From the NCBI GenBank assembly GCA_963675135.1, contig OY776124.1, positions 22,752,066-22,816,065 on the forward strand: a stretch of 64,000 nucleotides of DNA. Direction: 5' to 3'. The DNA is from Galeopsis tetrahit. Lineage: Eukaryota; Streptophyta; Magnoliopsida; Lamiales; Lamiaceae. A model generated the notes under the pieces. The model saw nothing but the letters and a program-made list of their open reading frames with translations. It made no database searches and was not told where the DNA came from. The translations under genes and the position numbers were made by a program. This document shows positions 21,660 through 30,707 of the stretch, in pieces (position 1 is the stretch's first letter; every line of letters begins with the position of its first letter).

Positions 21660-24600
21660 TAGACAGTGGTTGTTCACACCACATGACTGGTACTAAGACT
21701 CTCTTATCAAGCTATCGTGAGCAAGAAGGACCAAAAGTGATATTTGGTGATAGCTCCATTGCTGTTACTAAAGGATTTGGTTACATTCGGAATGGTGACA
21801 TAGAAATTCAAGATGTTTCGTATGTTGAAGGCTTGAAATACAATTTACTCTCTGTTTCACAATTTTGTGATCGTGGATACAAGGTGCAGTTCAAGAGTCA
21901 GAAATGTGAAATCATCGATAAGAAAACGCACACAGTCCTACTAGTCGGCATTAGACAAGGAAGTGTGTACATAGTGAACTGGAACAGTTGTCCGAGGGAC
22001 ACCTGTCTACTTACTAAGAATCCTAAAGAACTTGGCTGGCTCTGGCATAGACGCCTTTGTCATCTAAACTTTAAGGTCCTTAATAAGATAGCCAGAGACT
22101 ACCTTGTGGAAGGTATTCCCAATGAAGTCTACTATAAGTCACATGTATGCACCTCCTGTCAAAAAGGTAAACAGGTGAAGGGTTCTTTCAAATCTATTCC
22201 ATCCCTCTCAACCAGTAGAGTTCTTGAACTTCTACATATGGACTTACATGGCCCAATAACTCCTCCAACCTTGAACGGTAGAAGGTACACACTTGTTGTG
22301 GTAGACGACTATTCTAAGTTCACTTGGGTAGTCTTCTTACACAAGAAGAGTGATACACAAACACTTTTGCCTGATCTATTGAAGAAGTTACAGGTTGAGA
22401 AGAATCAGTCAATTGTCAAGATCCGTAGTGACAAGGGTACTGAATTCATTAACTGCTATATTAAAGAATTTTGTTCTAAGCGTGGCATCCAGCACCTTAC
22501 TAGTGCAGCTAGGACACCACAGCAAAATGGAGTAGCAGAACGAAGGAACAGGACTCTTAAGGAGGCCTGCAGGACCATGCTGACAGAGTATAATACACCT
22601 CAAAAATTTTCGGCAGAAGCTATCAACACTGCATGCCACTCACAAAATAGAAGTGCTATCAATAAAGCACTAGGTAAGACGCCCTATGAGGTATGGAAAG
22701 GTAGAAAACCCAGAGTTTCATATTTTCATATATTTGGATGCAAGTGTTTCATCCATAACAATGGGAAAAGCAAGTTGAATGCATTCGATGCTAAAGCAGA
22801 CGAGGGGATATTCTTAGGATACTCCTCGACTAGCAAAGCATTTAGAGTATTCAACTACTCAACCCTTTGTGTGGAAGAAACACCACATGTGGTTTTCGAA
22901 GAATCTCAACAGGACCCGTCTACCAACAAGATCAGTGAGAAAGCTACTGAGCTAACTGTCGAAACTGACAAAGACTCAGAGGTATATGAATCCGTTCAAG
23001 CTTACAATCCGTTTATAAAAGCTCTCGAGTCAGACGACCAGAAGAAGGTGAGTGCTCAAGGTAACTCTACTAGACCAGTTGACATGCCTAAACTAGTCGA
23101 CTCGTCTACTCCTATTAAATCTTCTGATGATAATGATGTTGACATGCATGATGCTGCACATGATATAGATGATAGTATTTTTGTTAAGAATAGAAATACA
23201 TGGAAATCTGCGCATCATACTGAAAATATTATTGGTGACTCTACTGTTGGTGTGAAGACTAGACGACAACTCTTTGAGTCGCAAGAACAATCTAGTCCAT
23301 CTCTGTTTTGCTGGTGTTGTTTCCTCTCATCTATCGAGCCAAAAACCATTAATGAGGCATTGACTGATAGTAATTGGATCATTGCTATGCAAGACGAGTT
23401 GAATCAGTTTGTTCGAAACGACGTCTGGGAACTTGTTGATAGACCAAAACACCATAATGTAGTTGGCACCAGATGGATTTTCAAGAATAAGAAAGATGAG
23501 AATGATGTAGTTGTTCGTAATAAGGCTAGACTAGTCGCCCAAGGCTATTCACAAGCTGAAGGCATAGACTATGATGAAACATATGCTCCTGTTGCTAGAC
23601 TAGAAGCCATTCGATTGTTTCTTGCATATGCTGCTTACATGAAATTCACTGTATATCAAATGGATGTTAAAAGTGCATTTCTTAACGGTATTCTTGTGGA
23701 AGAAGTATATGTTGAACAACCCCCAGGTTTCGAAGTCAAAGGTAATCAGGTATACAAATTAAAGAAGGCCTTATATGGACTAAAGCAAGCTCTAAGAGCC
23801 TGGTACGATACTCTTTCTCAATTTCTATTAGAAAATGGTTTTACTAAAGGCAAGGTAGACAGAACCTTGTTTAGAAGACAAGAAGGGAAAGACATTTTAC
23901 TCGTCCAAATTTACGTAGATGACATCATTTTTGGTTCACCTAACAAAGAGCTGAGTGAAAGTTTCTCAACACTCATGCAAAGTAAATTTGAGATGTCTAT
24001 GATGGGTGAAATGAATTACTTTCTTGGACTTCAAGTAAAACAGACCCCTGAAGGGATTTTCATAAATCAAGCAAAGTATACTAGAAATCTTCTAGACAAG
24101 TATGGTATTAAGACATGCAAGTCTGCTGGCGTACCTATGCTACCTACATACAGAATGGACCCAGACGAACAAGGTAAGTGTGCTGATCAAACCCATTACC
24201 GTGGTCTAATTGGTTCATTACTCTACTTAACTGCTAGTAGACCTGATATTGCATTTTCTGTTGGAGTATGTGCTCGCTTTCAAGCTAATCCAAAAGAGAG
24301 TCATATGGAAACCACTAAAAGGATTCTGAAATATTTGAAAGGAACCATCAATCGTGGTATATGGTATCCTTCGAATGATGATTTATCTCTAAGTGGCTAC
24401 TCTGATTCTGATTTTGGTGGTTGTAGAATAGATAGGAAATCTACATCTGGTTCTTGTCAATTCTTAGGCACAAAACTCATTTCATGGTTTTCGAAAAAGC
24501 AGACAAGTGTTGCTACCTCTACTACTGAAGCCGAGTACATGGCTGCTGGTAGTTGTTGTAGTCAATTATTATGGCTTATTCAACAGCTTAGAGATTATAA

Positions 24601-24868
24601 TATTTGTGAATCAAATGTTCCTATATTCTGTGATAGTAATAGCGCAATTGCCATTACACAAAATCCTGTTCTGCACACACGTTGTAAGCATGTTGATGTG
24701 AAACACCATTTCATACGTGATCATGTAGAAAAGAAGGATATTCGCATGGAAAAGATTCATACTGATTTCCAAAGAGCTGATATTTTTACAAAACCATTAG
24801 CTGAGGCACGATTTCGTGAATTATGCATTAGTTTAGGACTTATTGATCTTGATCCTACTAGTATATAG
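21587..24868 (+). CDS. pol: Pol polyprotein: protease, integrase, reverse transcriptase, RNase H
   Basis: A 1093-residue ORF with the complete copia order. Protease: D26-S27-G28 in WYIDSGCSHHMTG; the N-terminal part of the protease is short because the frame opens just upstream. Integrase: HHCC zinc finger (H154, H159, C188, C191) and catalytic D219, D282 and E318, with 35 residues between the last two. Reverse transcriptase (RVT_2) runs from about residue 610 to 850, with first catalytic Asp D693 and YVDD at 776-779. RNase H: D940/D942 in GYSDSDFGGC, E981/E983 in STTEAEYMA and D1016 in CDSNSA, ending with the KHVDVKHHFIRD motif. These make cDNA from element RNA and insert it into the genome. 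Position 736 is Leu where copia RTs nearly always have Pro (KQAPRAWY). No internal stop is present. The true polyprotein may begin upstream by frameshift. Confidence 0.95.
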   Translation: MYYHLLQGRLDLYKKGGSTGETWYIDSGCSHHMTGTKTLLSSYREQEGPKVIFGDSSIAVTKGFGYIRNGDIEIQDVSYVEGLKYNLLSVSQFCDRGYKVQFKSQKCEIIDKKTHTVLLVGIRQGSVYIVNWNSCPRDTCLLTKNPKELGWLWHRRLCHLNFKVLNKIARDYLVEGIPNEVYYKSHVCTSCQKGKQVKGSFKSIPSLSTSRVLELLHMDLHGPITPPTLNGRRYTLVVVDDYSKFTWVVFLHKKSDTQTLLPDLLKKLQVEKNQSIVKIRSDKGTEFINCYIKEFCSKRGIQHLTSAARTPQQNGVAERRNRTLKEACRTMLTEYNTPQKFSAEAINTACHSQNRSAINKALGKTPYEVWKGRKPRVSYFHIFGCKCFIHNNGKSKLNAFDAKADEGIFLGYSSTSKAFRVFNYSTLCVEETPHVVFEESQQDPSTNKISEKATELTVETDKDSEVYESVQAYNPFIKALESDDQKKVSAQGNSTRPVDMPKLVDSSTPIKSSDDNDVDMHDAAHDIDDSIFVKNRNTWKSAHHTENIIGDSTVGVKTRRQLFESQEQSSPSLFCWCCFLSSIEPKTINEALTDSNWIIAMQDELNQFVRNDVWELVDRPKHHNVVGTRWIFKNKKDENDVVVRNKARLVAQGYSQAEGIDYDETYAPVARLEAIRLFLAYAAYMKFTVYQMDVKSAFLNGILVEEVYVEQPPGFEVKGNQVYKLKKALYGLKQALRAWYDTLSQFLLENGFTKGKVDRTLFRRQEGKDILLVQIYVDDIIFGSPNKELSESFSTLMQSKFEMSMMGEMNYFLGLQVKQTPEGIFINQAKYTRNLLDKYGIKTCKSAGVPMLPTYRMDPDEQGKCADQTHYRGLIGSLLYLTASRPDIAFSVGVCARFQANPKESHMETTKRILKYLKGTINRGIWYPSNDDLSLSGYSDSDFGGCRIDRKSTSGSCQFLGTKLISWFSKKQTSVATSTTEAEYMAAGSCCSQLLWLIQQLRDYNICESNVPIFCDSNSAIAITQNPVLHTRCKHVDVKHHFIRDHVEKKDIRMEKIHTDFQRADIFTKPLAEARFRELCISLGLIDLDPTSI

Positions 24869-25049
24869 CAATGTACTAACCAGACAGGTACAGTCCTAAG
24901 AAGAAAGGAGAAATAAACAAGCTACCACAAAAGAACAGAGCACTCGTCTACTCACGCAACAGACAGGTATACAAGGCTAGACAAGATGACCAGACAACCC
25001 TATGAGGAAGCTGGTAAAGCTGAGGGTAATACTAAGGGAATAAACATTT

Positions 25050-25058
25050 AAGGGGGAA
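25050..25058 (+). promoter_or_regulatory. Internal PPT-like tract 1
   Basis: AAGGGGGAA resembles the core of the terminal polypurine tract at 29392-29404. Extra conserved PPT-like copies downstream of pol are a known Sirevirus feature. It might prime additional plus-strand synthesis. Confidence 0.5.
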
Positions 25059-25235
25059 TCTTTGATTTCTTAAAGATCCTTATGTTGACTCTTTAGTTTG
25101 GTAACAGTCATCTTGTTTGAACCTTGATCATTGATTTAAATTAATATTCGTCATATAAATTCTACTCGACTATCTGTCGTACTAAAGAAGACAGATACAT
25201 AAAGCTGTTCGACATTCAGACAGATACGCATAGTC

Positions 25236-25245
25236 AAAGGGGGAA
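25236..25245 (+). promoter_or_regulatory. Internal PPT-like tract 2
   Basis: AAAGGGGGAA lies 186 bp after the first internal tract and shares its G5 core with the terminal PPT. The surrounding TAGTC and CTCATC differ from the terminal PPT context, so only the purine core is conserved. Confidence 0.5.
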
Positions 25246-25633
25246 CTCATCTGGTGAACATAAGACTACTCGTCTTGTGCCGCTTAACCCACTCGCCTTA
25301 TGAAGCTTAGTCCTACTCATCTGTTCTGGATGGACTCGAACAGACAAGCTAAGTTTTCATTTGATTTTCATTGAATATGTGTTAATATGTTTACTCGAAC
25401 CAAATTAACTATGATAAAGTAATGTGATTGTGTTAAAATGTGGAAATCCTAGAATTTGATTTATACACCACTAGTTAATGAGGTGTACATATTTCGTTCA
25501 TGCCAAAACACGACCAAAATAGGTCAGATGAATACACTCTTTTATTTTTGCTAATAAGAAAGGCGGATTTCAATTTGCACATAATCAATTCACATTCTTT
25601 TCTCGGTTCCGTAACTGAATGCCAAAGGTCTTC

Positions 25634-25671
25634 ACCGTTGGATCTAATTCTTCTATATTGACCGTTGGATC
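25634..25671 (-). promoter_or_regulatory. Paired MSA-like (MYB3R-type) sites upstream of the third ORF
   Basis: ACCGTTGGATC occurs at 25634-25644 and again at 25661-25671. On the minus strand the second copy reads TCCAACGGTCA, a full match to the mitosis-specific activator consensus YCYAACGGYYA bound by three-repeat MYB factors in G2/M genes; the first reads TCCAACGGTGA, one mismatch. They lie 129-166 bp before the ATG at 25800. Function is inferred from the motif only. Confidence 0.4.
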
Positions 25672-25799
25672 AAATTCTGTTTTAAACAAAAACCAACTAT
25701 TGCACACGTCTTGCCTCACGTTTCATAACCTCTCTACTTCTTGCTACCAGTAATTTACTGCATAATCCATTTGTTTGTGTTCTTAGTAAATCATTCACC

Positions 25800-28700
25800 A
25801 TGTCTATTCGATCGATTCTCGATGTAAGTTCCAACATGCAGGCACCATTTGATCTCGGAAGATATATAAATGATAACAAGGTACATGTTGAACCATCACT
25901 ATTCTTCAAAGGCAATCACAAGGAAGGAAACATGGAAATCTTGACCAAATGCATCAGATGCGGTCTACAGCCCTACCTAGAGGCATTTCCACAGGTTGTG
26001 TTAGAAGAAGAAGTTCTGGAATTTTATGCCAACGTCAATAGACAGGGAGAAGTGTTAGAATCTTTTATTGATGGGCATCGGGTGGAAATCACTAAGGAAG
26101 TAATGTTCGAAAGATTAAGGCTACCCATCGGAACGATTGATGTGGACAGGTATGCTGAAGGGCAGGAGATGAAGTATTTGAGTATCTTCTGTGGAAAGAA
26201 AATGAGACTCAAGCCAGATGGTAAAGCTCCTACTGCCAAGAAGGGTGATCTCTTGGAGAAATATCGCACTCTGCTGGACATAGCAAGCAAGATGCTCCTA
26301 TGTGCCACTGGGTCTCATGACTCGGTCACTCAAGCCAAAACAAGGATCATGGCAGTTATCTATGATGGAATCACTGAGGTGAATTGGTTCAAATTGATAG
26401 CTGACAGGATAATGTACTTCGAACGAAGTGTAAAGGTGGATGCTGATACCAGACATTGGGTGGTATCTCAAGCAGTCGGGTATGGAAACAAGCTGAGTAT
26501 ATTACTTCCGTTTTTGCTGCCAAACAAGAATGATTGGAGCAAAGGAAAGCCGTTTCATCCTCTTAAGTTTTACTTAAAGATTGAAGCAATGAGGAAGCAG
26601 GCTGCTGCAAGGCCAGCTGCCCCAAGGCAGGTTCAAATTGATGAATCAGAAGTGTTGCCGTATGCCGATTCATCCAGTTCTTCTCAAGACAAGACTGAAG
26701 AGGCGGAGTCTAGTACAGCTGACTCAGAGAAGACTCAGTCAGAAGAAGAGTCAACTCAGGAGAAGGAGTCGAGTGAACAAATCCCTGAGATGTACACTCT
26801 CGTGAGAGTTGGGTCGCCCACTCGTCCAGTCGAGTCGAGTATACAGGTTGGTACCTCTACTCAATCTGTTTCAATTCCTCTCTCTCTCCCATCTACGTCT
26901 ATCCGAACCAAGGCTAGATCACATCGATCTAGGCCTCGACCTGTACCCCCAACCTCGCAAGCACTGGCAGCACGACCGCTGAGGGCCAGTCATCCCCTAT
27001 ACACTCCTATACGTGATACAACTGATACTCCTACAGTTGTCATACCTGACCAAGCCGCATTACAGCCCATTGAAACCATTGCTTTCACACCCTCTCCCTC
27101 ACCAGAATATGGTGAACCCCCTAAACCATCTACTTCAGACAAGACGCCAGTTGCCACTGCAACAGCTGAGTTAGAGACCCCATCTACTCAGGACCCGTCT
27201 GTTGTTAGATTCGAATCCCTCGTCTATTATCCTATGTGTTTGAGAGAGAAGAGAATTCGAGCCCGAATGACCAGAAATCTGAAGAGGACGCTCTCAACTG
27301 TCGAAGTCGACTATGAGTCAGAACAGTTTGAAATTCTTGTAAGGATATGCACCTGGTTTGCTCTTAAGAAGTCCTCCACCGATGATCTTTTCGAAGTTAT
27401 TCAAGGAATGGGAGGCATCTCCAATTTTCTGGATTGGGAGATGGAACAGAAGGAGCATAGTGGTGTAAAGGATCATTCAGAACTATTTCCGCCGAGAGCC
27501 TTAGTTGATCTTGTGAAGAGGTTATTAAAAATTCCTGACGGAATTCTGGTTGAAGAGTTTTCATCTGATATTGGAACTCAAACTGATCTAGTTGAAGAAG
27601 AGATCAAGCCAGAAGTTGCTGAGATAGCAGTCCAGACTTCAGAACAGTTAGAAGAAATTGTTCTTAGTGATGAAGATGAAGTCGACTCATTCATGATTGG
27701 AAAAGAAGATGATGAGTTTTTGGATGCTGTGATGTTTGATGAAGAAGAACTCAAGGCAGTTGATAATGTTGTTGGACCTTCCAGTTCGACTCTAGCTATG
27801 CCAGACAGCTTTCTGAATGATTTAAAGACTGATCTTCGAAGTGTTGTTCACACTGCTATAGATGAATTTTTGAACTCGAAAATGAAGGATGTGCTGATTA
27901 CACAAAATCAATCACTTATTGATCAATCCAGAGACTTGTTTATTGGTGAACTCAACAAGATGGACTCGACTTTCAGAGAAGAGTTGTTTGCTCAAGTTGA
28001 TGATTTTCTGAAGAAACAAATTGAGAATTCAGAAAGGAAATCAATCTCGTTTGCTCGATCATTGGCTGAAGAGTCCAGTAAAATGGAAAGACTCTACAGT
28101 GTTAAAGTTTCTATTGCTGATGAACAGAGAAGGGAAGCACAAGGCCAGTTGGTGCGTTCTCGAGCTGTTCTACATGAGCTGACTGAACAGAATACCCTTC
28201 TTAGACAGACGGCTACTCACTTGAAGGATGAACTAGTTTCCTGTACACAGAAGTTGGAGTTAGTTACTGAACGCTTAGACAAGATGAGCAGTGCTGATTC
28301 GCATCAGAAGCACATTGAGTCAGCTGCTGACGCTATGAAGGAAGCTTTGAAAGAAGAAATGACTCGCTTTACTTCTCTTTTTACTCTTAAGGCAAGTGAT
28401 GAAGCCAAAAAGGGGGAAGAGACCAGTCTAGTTGAAGTTACGAAGTCTGCTAGCGCTGAACCGGAGATGAAAGATGCTGCTACTGCAATTGAAGAACTAA
28501 GAAGGCCTAAGAGAGGCAGATTAGTGAAGAAGGCAGATCTAGAGCAAGCTGAAACAGATAAGCAGATGAGATTAGTGAAAGGTAAAGGTGTTGCATCGTC
28601 TCCTGAAGCAGAGATTCAGACTAGACGAGTTAAGAGGAAGCTGAGTATTGAAGAACCTACTCCTGAATCTACTAGTTTGAAGAAGCAAAAGATTAGTGAT

Positions 28701-29210
28701 CCAAGTGATGAAGCTCATTATGCAAGCAAAAAGAAGATAGAAAAACACATTGAGAATTTGCAAAAGCTGAAGGAAGATAAAGAGAAAATGGAAGATCAGT
28801 TCATTGATTACTTTATTGACAGAGAGCATCGTCAAGATTGGCTCAAAGTGAAGAGACAATGGGAACTTGATCACTGGATAATCAGAAAGTATGGAGATTC
28901 TGAAAATGCTGATGAATTATACTCGATGTTTGATAAGTTTATGGAAGGTCAGAATCGAATGCTTTGGAATCTGATATTGAGGATATCTGCTGCTGCAAAC
29001 TTCAACATTCTGATACCAATCTTTCCAAGATGGAAAACTCCTATGACAAGCTCAGGAAAGAGAGTTGATCGTAACCAGATCAAGAAGTTTGAAGAAGAAT
29101 TGCTAGACAAGGAGAAGATTGAAGATGAAGATCAGATTAGCTTAATTCACAGAAGACTCCTCGATGCATTCTGTGTTCCTAACCCAGAAGGAGGTAATCT
29201 TTCAGATTAG
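25800..29210 (+). CDS. Large third ORF in the Sirevirus envelope-like position (1136 aa, function unknown)
   Basis: It is uninterrupted although the gag-pol region upstream is broken. Residues ~45-235 resemble the plant 'putative plant transposon protein' type domain: an LEEEVLEFYANV motif, then VEITKEVMFERLRLP and a long helical region to about LLPNKND. Residues ~285-470 are low-complexity Ser/Thr/Pro/Glu-rich. Residues ~500-590 look folded, followed by an acidic stretch to ~665. Residues ~675-860 look like a long coiled coil. Basic clusters at RPKRGRLVKK and RRVKRK (942-947), with LKKQK soon after, could be nuclear-localisation signals. The last ~160 residues are charged and helical with an FIDREHRQDWLKVKRQW motif. 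I see no signal peptide, no convincing membrane span and no furin-like site, so a true envelope role is not supported. The start ATG (CACCATGTC) has good plant context. It may be an adapted host or transposon-derived gene. Confidence 0.8.
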   Translation: MSIRSILDVSSNMQAPFDLGRYINDNKVHVEPSLFFKGNHKEGNMEILTKCIRCGLQPYLEAFPQVVLEEEVLEFYANVNRQGEVLESFIDGHRVEITKEVMFERLRLPIGTIDVDRYAEGQEMKYLSIFCGKKMRLKPDGKAPTAKKGDLLEKYRTLLDIASKMLLCATGSHDSVTQAKTRIMAVIYDGITEVNWFKLIADRIMYFERSVKVDADTRHWVVSQAVGYGNKLSILLPFLLPNKNDWSKGKPFHPLKFYLKIEAMRKQAAARPAAPRQVQIDESEVLPYADSSSSSQDKTEEAESSTADSEKTQSEEESTQEKESSEQIPEMYTLVRVGSPTRPVESSIQVGTSTQSVSIPLSLPSTSIRTKARSHRSRPRPVPPTSQALAARPLRASHPLYTPIRDTTDTPTVVIPDQAALQPIETIAFTPSPSPEYGEPPKPSTSDKTPVATATAELETPSTQDPSVVRFESLVYYPMCLREKRIRARMTRNLKRTLSTVEVDYESEQFEILVRICTWFALKKSSTDDLFEVIQGMGGISNFLDWEMEQKEHSGVKDHSELFPPRALVDLVKRLLKIPDGILVEEFSSDIGTQTDLVEEEIKPEVAEIAVQTSEQLEEIVLSDEDEVDSFMIGKEDDEFLDAVMFDEEELKAVDNVVGPSSSTLAMPDSFLNDLKTDLRSVVHTAIDEFLNSKMKDVLITQNQSLIDQSRDLFIGELNKMDSTFREELFAQVDDFLKKQIENSERKSISFARSLAEESSKMERLYSVKVSIADEQRREAQGQLVRSRAVLHELTEQNTLLRQTATHLKDELVSCTQKLELVTERLDKMSSADSHQKHIESAADAMKEALKEEMTRFTSLFTLKASDEAKKGEETSLVEVTKSASAEPEMKDAATAIEELRRPKRGRLVKKADLEQAETDKQMRLVKGKGVASSPEAEIQTRRVKRKLSIEEPTPESTSLKKQKISDPSDEAHYASKKKIEKHIENLQKLKEDKEKMEDQFIDYFIDREHRQDWLKVKRQWELDHWIIRKYGDSENADELYSMFDKFMEGQNRMLWNLILRISAAANFNILIPIFPRWKTPMTSSGKRVDRNQIKKFEEELLDKEKIEDEDQISLIHRRLLDAFCVPNPEGGNLSD

Positions 29211-29391
29211 TTGATTGTTTTAGTTGTTTTTTTTGCTCTGATATTTTGATATTTTTGGAAGTATTTGTAATCTCTACTGATCTACTTCTGAATGAATGAA
29301 AAAGATAAAGTACTATTTTGATGTTAAAAGACAAGGTAACTACTTAACTAGTCTACTTATAAGAAAAGATTCAAGTAGTTTTGGCTTCATC
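29211..29391 (+). other. 3' untranslated spacer before the PPT (181 bp)
   Basis: Short non-coding stretch with T-rich runs (TTGTTTTTTTTGC near 29227). AATGAATGAAAAAGATAAAG near 29291 has weak polyadenylation character. Nothing else is identifiable. Confidence 0.5.
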
Positions 29392-29404
29392 AAAAAGGGG
29401 GAAA
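29392..29404 (+). promoter_or_regulatory. Polypurine tract
   Basis: AAAAAGGGGGAAA lies one base before the 3' LTR (T at 29405, LTR from 29406). It is the plus-strand primer site of the element, placed as expected. Confidence 0.93.
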
Positions 29405-29405
29405 T

Positions 29406-30702
29406 TGTTGGGATATGAATCCTAGAACAAGTCCTAAATGATGAACAAAAGATAAAAGATAAAGTTTTGATAAGCCAAAAGAAGACTTGAATATTTTCTA
29501 AGTGTTGACTAATCTAGTCTAGTTGAGTTGAAGTCATCTTGTACAGATCAGTAGAATTCAAAAGACAAGTACAAGCTTAAAAGAAAAGTATTCATTAAAA
29601 AGATAAGTACGATTTATAAGTACTTCATATCTGTTCATATATATGTTAGATTGTTACTGAGCTATTTAAATGTTGTATAGAGCTCATGATTTTTATATGT
29701 AATAGATAGATTCGTTGTATAGTTTATAAGTTGACTAAGCTTATATTATAAAAGCTTAAAGTAAATGTAATAGTCTTGGTAAGATTAGTATAGTCTACTT
29801 TACTGTTTGAAGAAGGGAGACCAGACAAGAAGAGTCGAAGTCTGCTACTCAAGATAAGAAGACTACACAAGACAAGTCAACTTGAAGTTAGTTACGAATA
29901 CGCGTATTAAAGATGAAATTGAAGAAGTTAGTTATGGAATAACTAAATTCATAATGGAAACGCGTGGATTGATAAGAAGAATCAGTTGAAGGTAGTTATC
30001 AAGAAAAGTTGGTTACAACTTACTAAGTTCTTGAAGATTGAAGTCTATAAATACTTCATGATGGTGATCAATTAAAAACTACTGATACACTGACGTTCAT
30101 ACTCAAGTGAAACATTATCAAGAAATATATTTGAAGTTTACTCTCAGAGTTGATTGAAGTTCAGAAAGATAGCCAGAAGACAAGTGAAGAATCAAGAAGG
30201 CTACTACTGAAGAACAGAGAAGTTTTTAGTTTTGTTTTGTTATTTTTCAAGGTGCTAGATACTTGTAAAATTTCTAGTAAGATCGTAGACATATCTGGAG
30301 GTATAGTCTGATTGAAGATCTAAGTCTTCTTCTTGGGACTTTAAAGACAGGAACATACACTTGTACTCGATTGGAAGAGTTTAGTGGAAACATCACAACT
30401 GGGTTTGTGAGAGTGGATGTAGACAAGTTGTCGAACCACTATAAATCTTGTGTTTGATTTACTTTACAGTTTTGATTGTTAAATTGATTAATTGGTTGAA
30501 TTACTTAACTGATCTATACTAGTTGAGTATAGAACAGAGTTCTCGAATCTAAGTTGAGTATAATCTTGAATTGGGCTCATTATTAATTTCGTATTCCGCA
30601 TATTGTACTTTGATATTTCGAAAGAATTTTGAAAAGTCTATTCAGCCCCCTCTAGACATTTACACTAGCTTACTCGTTATTAACTCAACTTTGGGACCAA
30701 CA
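29406..30702 (+). repeat. 3' LTR (1297 bp)
   Basis: It has the same length as the 5' LTR and matches it except at 30645 and 30662 by eye. It is preceded by the polypurine tract and followed by the right target-site duplication. Its promoter copy (TATAAATA at 30046-30053) faces into the right satellite block and could in principle drive read-out transcription of satellite RNA. Confidence 0.96.
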
Positions 30703-30707
30703 AAAAG
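30703..30707. repeat. Target-site duplication, right copy (AAAAG)
   Basis: These five bases follow the 3' LTR directly and the interrupted monomer resumes with TTTCACTAATTGG. The final G of that string is private to this copy; the paralogous sites read TTTCACTAATTGC. Confidence 0.95.

Larger units (their letters stand above)
24869..25799 (+). other. Non-coding spacer between pol and the third ORF (931 bp)
   Basis: No long ORF with coding features lies here. It holds two PPT-like G tracts, AAGGGGGAA at 25050-25058 and AAAGGGGGAA at 25236-25245, an 11-bp direct repeat with MYB-type cores at 25634-25671, and several CTCGTCT strings (about 24946, 25270). It is AT-rich in its second half. In Sireviruses this region precedes the envelope-like gene and could carry a splice acceptor or an internal promoter for it; I cannot identify one with certainty. 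Confidence 0.6.
17527..30702 (+). mobile_element. Ty1/copia LTR retrotransposon, Sirevirus (SIRE/Maximus) type, 13,176 bp
   Basis: The element is bounded by two 1297-bp LTRs and a perfect 5-bp target-site duplication (AAAAG). Inside are a PBS two bases after the 5' LTR, gag-like ORFs, one pol ORF in the copia order protease-integrase-RT-RNase H, a spacer with two extra PPT-like tracts, a large third ORF and a polypurine tract directly before the 3' LTR. Integrase upstream of RT identifies Ty1/copia (Pseudoviridae). A long extra ORF after pol, a long coiled-coil Gag C-terminus and repeated PPT-like motifs are known Sirevirus traits. It is longer than is usual for the group, mainly because of the 3.4-kb third ORF. 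The coding region is interrupted at 20322 and around 21564-21583, so the copy is probably not autonomous unless these sites are recoded. It lies in the same direction as the satellite ORFs, which has no evident meaning. Confidence 0.95.

Noticed and set aside
25800..29210. True retroviral-type envelope protein
   Set aside because: There is no signal peptide, cleavage site or convincing transmembrane segment. The hydrophobic stretches near LSILLPFLL and NFNILIPIF are short or broken by charged and polar residues. Only the genomic position is envelope-like.
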